From the NCBI GenBank assembly GCA_024641225.1, contig JAHEDN010000084.1:1-8949 (forward strand): 8,949 nucleotides of DNA. The letters are read 5' to 3'. The notes under the pieces are model-generated. The model was not told the origin of the DNA. It ran no database searches and was given only the letters and a program-made list of their open reading frames with translations. The translations under genes were made by a program, and so were the position numbers. This document shows, one piece after another, positions 5,614 to 8,949 of the stretch. The stretch is from Burkholderiales bacterium (GTDB lineage Bacteria > Pseudomonadota > Gammaproteobacteria > Burkholderiales > Burkholderiaceae_F). Within the stretch, counting starts at the first letter, position 1; every line of letters begins with the position of its first letter.

Positions 5614-5796
5614 ATGGCAGTGCAACAGAACAAGCGGTCGGCGTCGAAACGCAACATGCGTCGCGCGCACGACTTCGCAACCAACCCGCCGCTGGCGACG
5701 GAGCCGAGCACGGGCGAGGTCCATCGCCGCCACCACGTGAGCCCCAACGGCTTCTATCGCGGCAAGAAAGTGGTCGCGACAAAGAGCGACGAGTAG
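5614..5796 (+). CDS. rpmF: 50S ribosomal protein L32
   Basis: The 60-residue protein begins MAVQQNKRSASKRNMRRAHD and continues with HRRHHVSPNGFYRGKKVV, nearly the L32 consensus. It lacks the zinc-binding cysteines of some L32 proteins, so it is the Cys-minus type found in E. coli. L32 is a small basic protein of the large ribosomal subunit. The ATG at 5614 is fixed by GAGGT at 5605-5609 and by the conserved N-terminus; an upstream in-frame TTG at 5590 is spurious. The stop is TAG. It is the conserved partner of yceD and plsX, linking ribosome and membrane-lipid production. Confidence 0.97.
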   Translation: MAVQQNKRSASKRNMRRAHDFATNPPLATEPSTGEVHRRHHVSPNGFYRGKKVVATKSDE

Positions 5797-5804
5797 CCCG
5801 AAGC

Positions 5805-5826
5805 GGTCGCGGCCTCCGTCGCGACC
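5805..5826 (+). other. 7-bp inverted repeat in the rpmF-plsX gap
   Basis: GGTCGCG (5805-5811) pairs with CGCGACC (5820-5826) around an 8-base loop. The hairpin begins 9 bases after the rpmF stop. No U-run follows (CGTTCAGCCCC), so it is unlikely to be a full terminator; it could protect the rpmF 3' end or partly attenuate read-through into plsX. Confidence 0.4.
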
Positions 5827-5857
5827 CGTTCAGCCCCAGACGCTGGCGACCAGAGCG

Positions 5858-6904
5858 GTGACCGTTCGCATCGCCATCGACGCCATGGGCGGCGATCACG
5901 GTCCGGCGGTGACCGTCCCTTCGTCTATTTCGTTTCTCCGCGCTCACGATGACGCCGCGCTGCTGCTGGTTGGTCGCCGCGCGGAGATCGAACCCCTGCT
6001 TGCCGCAGGCGCCGATACCGCGGCCCGGCTTGAAGTCGTGCACGCCGAGGAAATCGTGACGATGGACGATCCGCCGGCGCAGGCGCTGCGGGGCAAGCGT
6101 AACTCGTCGATGAGGCTTGCCGTCAATCTGGTCAAGGAGCAGCGCGCGGACGCCTGCATCAGCGCCGGCAACACCGGCGCGCTGATGGCAATTTCCCGCT
6201 TCGTGCTCAAGACGCTCGACGGCATCGACCGGCCGGCGATCGCCACGGTTCTGCCTAATATCAAAGGCGGCGTGACGACGATGCTGGACCTTGGCGCGAA
6301 CGTCGACTGCACCGCCGAGCACCTGTTCGAGTTCGCGATTCTTGGCGCTGCGCTGGTCGCAGCGGTGCAGGAGAAGGAGCGGCCCAGCATTGGGCTGCTG
6401 AACGTCGGCGAGGAAGTGATCAAGGGAAACGATGTGGTCAAGCGGGCCGGTGAACTGCTGCGCGCCAGCCCGCTCAACTTCCACGGCAACGTCGAGGGCG
6501 ACGACATTTACAAGGGCACGACCGACATCGTCGTGTGCGACGGATTCGTCGGCAACGTGGCACTGAAGACGTCGGAAGGGCTGGCCCAGATGCTCGCGAC
6601 CATGGTGCGCGAGGAATTCACGCGCAGTCCGCTCGCCAAGGCGGCCGCGCTGCTTGCCTACCCGGTACTCAAGCGTTTTCGCCGTCGCGTCGATCATCGG
6701 CGCTACAACGGTGCCAGCCTCCTCGGCCTGCGCGGCATCGTCATCAAGAGCCACGGCGCGGCCGACGCGCTGGCTTTCGAGAACGCGATTGGCATTGCCT
6801 ACGAGGCCGCAAGGCACCAGCTGCTCGAGCGCACGGTAGCGGCCATGCAGCCGTTCGTGGCGCAGCTCGAGCGCGAGTCGCGGCGCTCGACAGCCGTGGC
6901 GTGA
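5858..6904 (+). CDS. plsX: Phosphate acyltransferase PlsX
   Basis: The 348-residue protein is PlsX, the peripheral membrane enzyme that transfers an acyl group from acyl-ACP to inorganic phosphate. The resulting acyl-phosphate is used by PlsY to make lysophosphatidic acid. The N-terminus MTVRIAIDAMGGDHGPAVTV is the family signature. Further conserved blocks are ISAGNTGALMAISRF, LDLGANVDCTAEHLFEFAIL, IGLLNVGEEVIKGND, NFHGNVEGDDIYKGTTDIVV and CDGFVGNVALKTSEGL. Length and ends are normal. The start is a GTG at 5858, required by the conserved N-terminus, with only a weak AGAG upstream, so translation may depend on the rpmF transcript context. Its TGA overlaps a possible GTG start of fabH. Confidence 0.97.
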   Translation: MTVRIAIDAMGGDHGPAVTVPSSISFLRAHDDAALLLVGRRAEIEPLLAAGADTAARLEVVHAEEIVTMDDPPAQALRGKRNSSMRLAVNLVKEQRADACISAGNTGALMAISRFVLKTLDGIDRPAIATVLPNIKGGVTTMLDLGANVDCTAEHLFEFAILGAALVAAVQEKERPSIGLLNVGEEVIKGNDVVKRAGELLRASPLNFHGNVEGDDIYKGTTDIVVCDGFVGNVALKTSEGLAQMLATMVREEFTRSPLAKAAALLAYPVLKRFRRRVDHRRYNGASLLGLRGIVIKSHGAADALAFENAIGIAYEAARHQLLERTVAAMQPFVAQLERESRRSTAVA

Positions 6905-6909
6905 CGGCC

Positions 6910-7890
6910 ATGTCGCGAATCTGGACAAGCATCACCGGGACCGGCGCCGCCCTTCCCGGACGCGCGGTGAGCAATGCAGAACTGGCGCTGCAGCTTGCCG
7001 AGCGAGGCGTCGAGACGTCCGACGAATGGATCGTGTCCCGCACCGGCATTCGGCAGCGCTATCTGGCCGATCCCTCGCTGACCACCAGCGCGCTCGGCGC
7101 CAGTGCTGCGCGTGCCGCGCTCGAGGCGGCCGGGGTGCAGGCGGCGGCGCTCGACCTGATCGTGCTCGCCACCTCGACGCCGGATCAGATCTTTCCCAGC
7201 ACCGCCTGCCTGGTGCAGGATGAACTCGGCGCCGGTGGCGCTGCCGCCTTCGATGTGCAGGCCGTGTGCAGCGGGTTCGTCTACGGACTGGCGATCGCTG
7301 ACGCGATGATTCGCACGGGCGTCTATCGCCGCGCCCTGGTTATCGGCGCGGAAATCTTCTCGCGCATCCTGGACTGGAGCGACCGCACCACCTGCGTGCT
7401 GTTCGGCGATGGCGCCGGTGCGGTCGTGCTTGAAGCGGCAGAGACGCCCGGAATCCTCGGCGCGCGTCTGCACGCCGACGGCTCGCAGTCGCGCATCCTT
7501 TGCACCGCGGGGCGCGTGACGCAGGGCGCGGTCCAGGGCGATCCGTTCCTGCGCATGGACGGCCAGGCGGTCTTCAAGCTCGCGGTCAACGTTCTCGATT
7601 CATCGGCGCGCGAAGTGATGGCCGACGCTCAACTGGGCATTGAAGCGATCGACTGGCTGATCCCGCACCAGGCCAACGTGCGCATCCTCAGTGCCACCGC
7701 GCGCAAGCTGGGAGTGCCGGAAGGCAAGGTGATCCTGACGGTCGACCAGCACGGCAATACGTCGGCCGCCTCGGTTCCGCTCGCGCTCGATCTCGCGGTG
7801 CGTGACGGCAGGGTACGGCCGGGACAGCATGTGCTGCTCCAGGGCGTAGGCGGGGGGTTCACATGGGGTTCGGTGCTGGTTCGCTTCTGA
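6910..7890 (+). CDS. fabH: Beta-ketoacyl-ACP synthase III
   Basis: The 326-residue FabH performs the first condensation of type II fatty-acid synthesis, joining acetyl-CoA (or another short acyl-CoA) to malonyl-ACP. It has the thiolase-fold landmarks: DEWIVSRTGIRQR (38-50), nucleophile Cys120 in AVCSGFVYGL, His253 in PHQANVRI and Asn283 in HGNTSAAS, completing the Cys-His-Asn triad, and the end GVGGGFTWGSVLVRF. ATG 6910 gives the usual MSRIWTSITGTGAALP start. A GTG at 6901 in the same frame overlaps the plsX stop as GTGA and would add three residues (VTA); it is an equally possible coupled start. No strong Shine-Dalgarno is seen for either. It lies between plsX and fabD in the fab operon. Confidence 0.97.
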   Translation: MSRIWTSITGTGAALPGRAVSNAELALQLAERGVETSDEWIVSRTGIRQRYLADPSLTTSALGASAARAALEAAGVQAAALDLIVLATSTPDQIFPSTACLVQDELGAGGAAAFDVQAVCSGFVYGLAIADAMIRTGVYRRALVIGAEIFSRILDWSDRTTCVLFGDGAGAVVLEAAETPGILGARLHADGSQSRILCTAGRVTQGAVQGDPFLRMDGQAVFKLAVNVLDSSAREVMADAQLGIEAIDWLIPHQANVRILSATARKLGVPEGKVILTVDQHGNTSAASVPLALDLAVRDGRVRPGQHVLLQGVGGGFTWGSVLVRF

Positions 7891-7909
7891 TCTGCGGCAG
7901 GAACAGACG

Positions 7910-8842
7910 ATGAAGGTTGCTTTTGTATTTCCTGGCCAGGGTTCGCAGGCCGTGGGCATGCTGGATGCTTTCGGAGCGGACGCGGCGGTTCAGGATGTAC
8001 TCAGGCGCGCCAGTGAGGCTCTTGGCGAGGATCTTGGCAAGCTGATTGCCAGCGGGCCGGCCGAGCAGCTCAATCTCACGGTCAACACGCAGCCGGCCAT
8101 GCTTGCGGCCGGCGTGGCGGTCTACCGGGCCTGGATCGCCGCGGGCGGCACGGTGCCGGCCATGATGGCCGGACATAGTCTCGGCGAGTACAGCGCACTC
8201 ACCGCGGCGGACGCTTTTTCGCTGGAGAGCGCGGTACGTCTGGTACGGTTCCGCGCGCAGGCCATGCAAGAGGCTGTGCCGGCGGGCAGCGGCGGTATGG
8301 CCGCTGTTCTCGGACTGAGCGACGAGCAGGTCGCCCAGGCATGTGCCGAGGCCGCGCAGGGCGAGGTGGTGGAGGCGGTGAACTTCAATGCGCCGTTGCA
8401 GGTGGTGATCGCCGGCCATGCTGCCGCCGTCGCGCGGGCATGCGAGTCTGCAAAGCGTCTCGGAGCGAAGCGGGCGCTGCAATTGCCGGTTTCGGCGCCT
8501 TTCCACTCGTCGCTGCTTGCGCCGGCGGCGGCGCGGCTGCGCGAGCGGCTCGGGGGCGAGCCGATTCACCCGCCAAGGATTCCGGTGGTCAACAACATCG
8601 ACGTGGAGATCGAGACCGAGCCGGATCGGATCCGCGACGCGCTGGCGCGGCAGGCGGCTGGTCCGGTGCGCTGGGCCGAGATCATCCGCTCGATGGCGGG
8701 CGCAGGCGTCACCCATGTCTTGGAGTGCGGACCGGGCCGGGTGCTGGCCGGGCTGACCAGGCGCATCGCGCCCGCCGTCGAGAGCATGGCACTGACCGAC
8801 CCGGCGAGCATCGGCGAGGCACTTGCTCGTCTCGAGGCCTGA
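7910..8842 (+). CDS. fabD: Malonyl CoA-ACP transacylase
   Basis: The 310-residue FabD moves malonyl from CoA to acyl carrier protein, supplying FabH and the elongating synthases. The N-terminus MKVAFVFPGQGSQAVGM is diagnostic. The nucleophile Ser90 lies in GHSLGEYSAL, Arg115 in VRFRAQAMQ binds the malonyl carboxylate, and His199 lies in APFHSSLL; TQPAML and ECGPGRVLAGL are also conserved. A good Shine-Dalgarno (AGGA at 7899-7902, 7 bases before ATG) fixes the start. It lies 19 bases after fabH and two bases before fabG, clearly in one operon. Confidence 0.97.
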   Translation: MKVAFVFPGQGSQAVGMLDAFGADAAVQDVLRRASEALGEDLGKLIASGPAEQLNLTVNTQPAMLAAGVAVYRAWIAAGGTVPAMMAGHSLGEYSALTAADAFSLESAVRLVRFRAQAMQEAVPAGSGGMAAVLGLSDEQVAQACAEAAQGEVVEAVNFNAPLQVVIAGHAAAVARACESAKRLGAKRALQLPVSAPFHSSLLAPAAARLRERLGGEPIHPPRIPVVNNIDVEIETEPDRIRDALARQAAGPVRWAEIIRSMAGAGVTHVLECGPGRVLAGLTRRIAPAVESMALTDPASIGEALARLEA

Positions 8843-8844
8843 CG

Positions 8845-8949
8845 ATGAATTTGACACGTGTCTTTTCTGCCGACGCACTCGCCGGAGAAGTGGCCCTGGT
8901 GACGGGCGCCTCGCGCGGCATCGGCGCGGCCATTGCGGATGCGCTGGCG
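8845..8949 (+). CDS. fabG: 3-oxoacyl-ACP reductase FabG (partial, runs off right edge)
   Basis: Only the first 35 codons are present. They contain EVALVTGASRGIGAAIADAL, the N-terminal Rossmann strand and TGxxxGIG cofactor motif of short-chain dehydrogenases. Directly after fabD this is almost certainly FabG, the NADPH-dependent reductase of beta-ketoacyl-ACP. GAGG at 8834-8837, 7 bases upstream, supports ATG 8845. That start gives about 14 residues before EVALVTG, several more than the usual FabG leader (typically MxLxGQVALVTG). The catalytic Ser-Tyr-Lys lies outside the window. Confidence 0.9.
   Translation, partial: MNLTRVFSADALAGEVALVTGASRGIGAAIADALA

Noticed and set aside
5573..6928. Minus-strand open frame of 451 residues across rpmF and plsX
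   Set aside because: It mirrors conserved rpmF and plsX codons and shows only Arg/His-rich composition with no family motif.
7859..8878. Minus-strand open frame of 339 residues
   Set aside because: It is the shadow of fabD, which has all its catalytic motifs on the plus strand.

Overview
The window is a GC-rich bacterial chromosome segment carrying only vertically inherited housekeeping genes. Their order (rne divergent from rluC, then a HAD phosphatase, a small Rieske protein, a tetrapyrrole-methylase-family methyltransferase, Maf/YceF, DUF177/YceD, rpmF, plsX, fabH, fabD, fabG) and the protein sequences point to a betaproteobacterium, probably of the Burkholderiales/Rhodocyclales type. The exact genus cannot be read from the sequence. 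There is no sign of a phage, transposon, CRISPR array, tRNA or rRNA.

Layout. Bases 1-1095 (minus strand) encode the first 365 residues of RNase E and run off the left edge. Bases 1096-1661 are a gene-free divergent region between rne and rluC, dense in inverted repeats. They probably hold the rne 5' leader, the rluC promoter and perhaps a structured RNA. Bases 1662-3668 (plus strand) hold a tightly overlapping gene string: rluC (23S rRNA pseudouridine synthase), a HAD-family phosphatase broken by one in-frame TAG, and a Rieske [2Fe-2S] protein. Bases 3611-4977 (minus strand) hold an RsmI-like methyltransferase and Maf/YceF joined by an ATGA overlap; the methyltransferase runs tail-to-tail into the Rieske gene and overlaps it by 58 bases. 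Bases 5038-8949 (plus strand) are the classical yceD-rpmF-plsX-fabH-fabD-fabG cluster, with fabG cut by the right edge.

How the genes work together. The left half concerns RNA processing and modification (RNase E, RluC) plus small-molecule housekeeping. The right half couples a large-subunit ribosomal protein (L32) and its conserved neighbour YceD to the start of fatty-acid and phospholipid synthesis. PlsX makes acyl-phosphate, FabD loads malonyl-ACP, FabH performs the first condensation and FabG the first reduction.

Most notable points: (1) a single nonsense codon splits an otherwise intact HAD phosphatase, while TAG is a genuine terminator elsewhere in the window; (2) the 566-base rne-rluC gap holds many inverted repeats, including a roughly 15-bp hairpin just downstream of a promoter-like TACAAT box; (3) the Rieske/methyltransferase tail overlap may be a deletion scar where related genomes usually carry an S49 peptidase gene. 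No new multi-gene system was found; the structured rne-rluC spacer is the best candidate for something undescribed.
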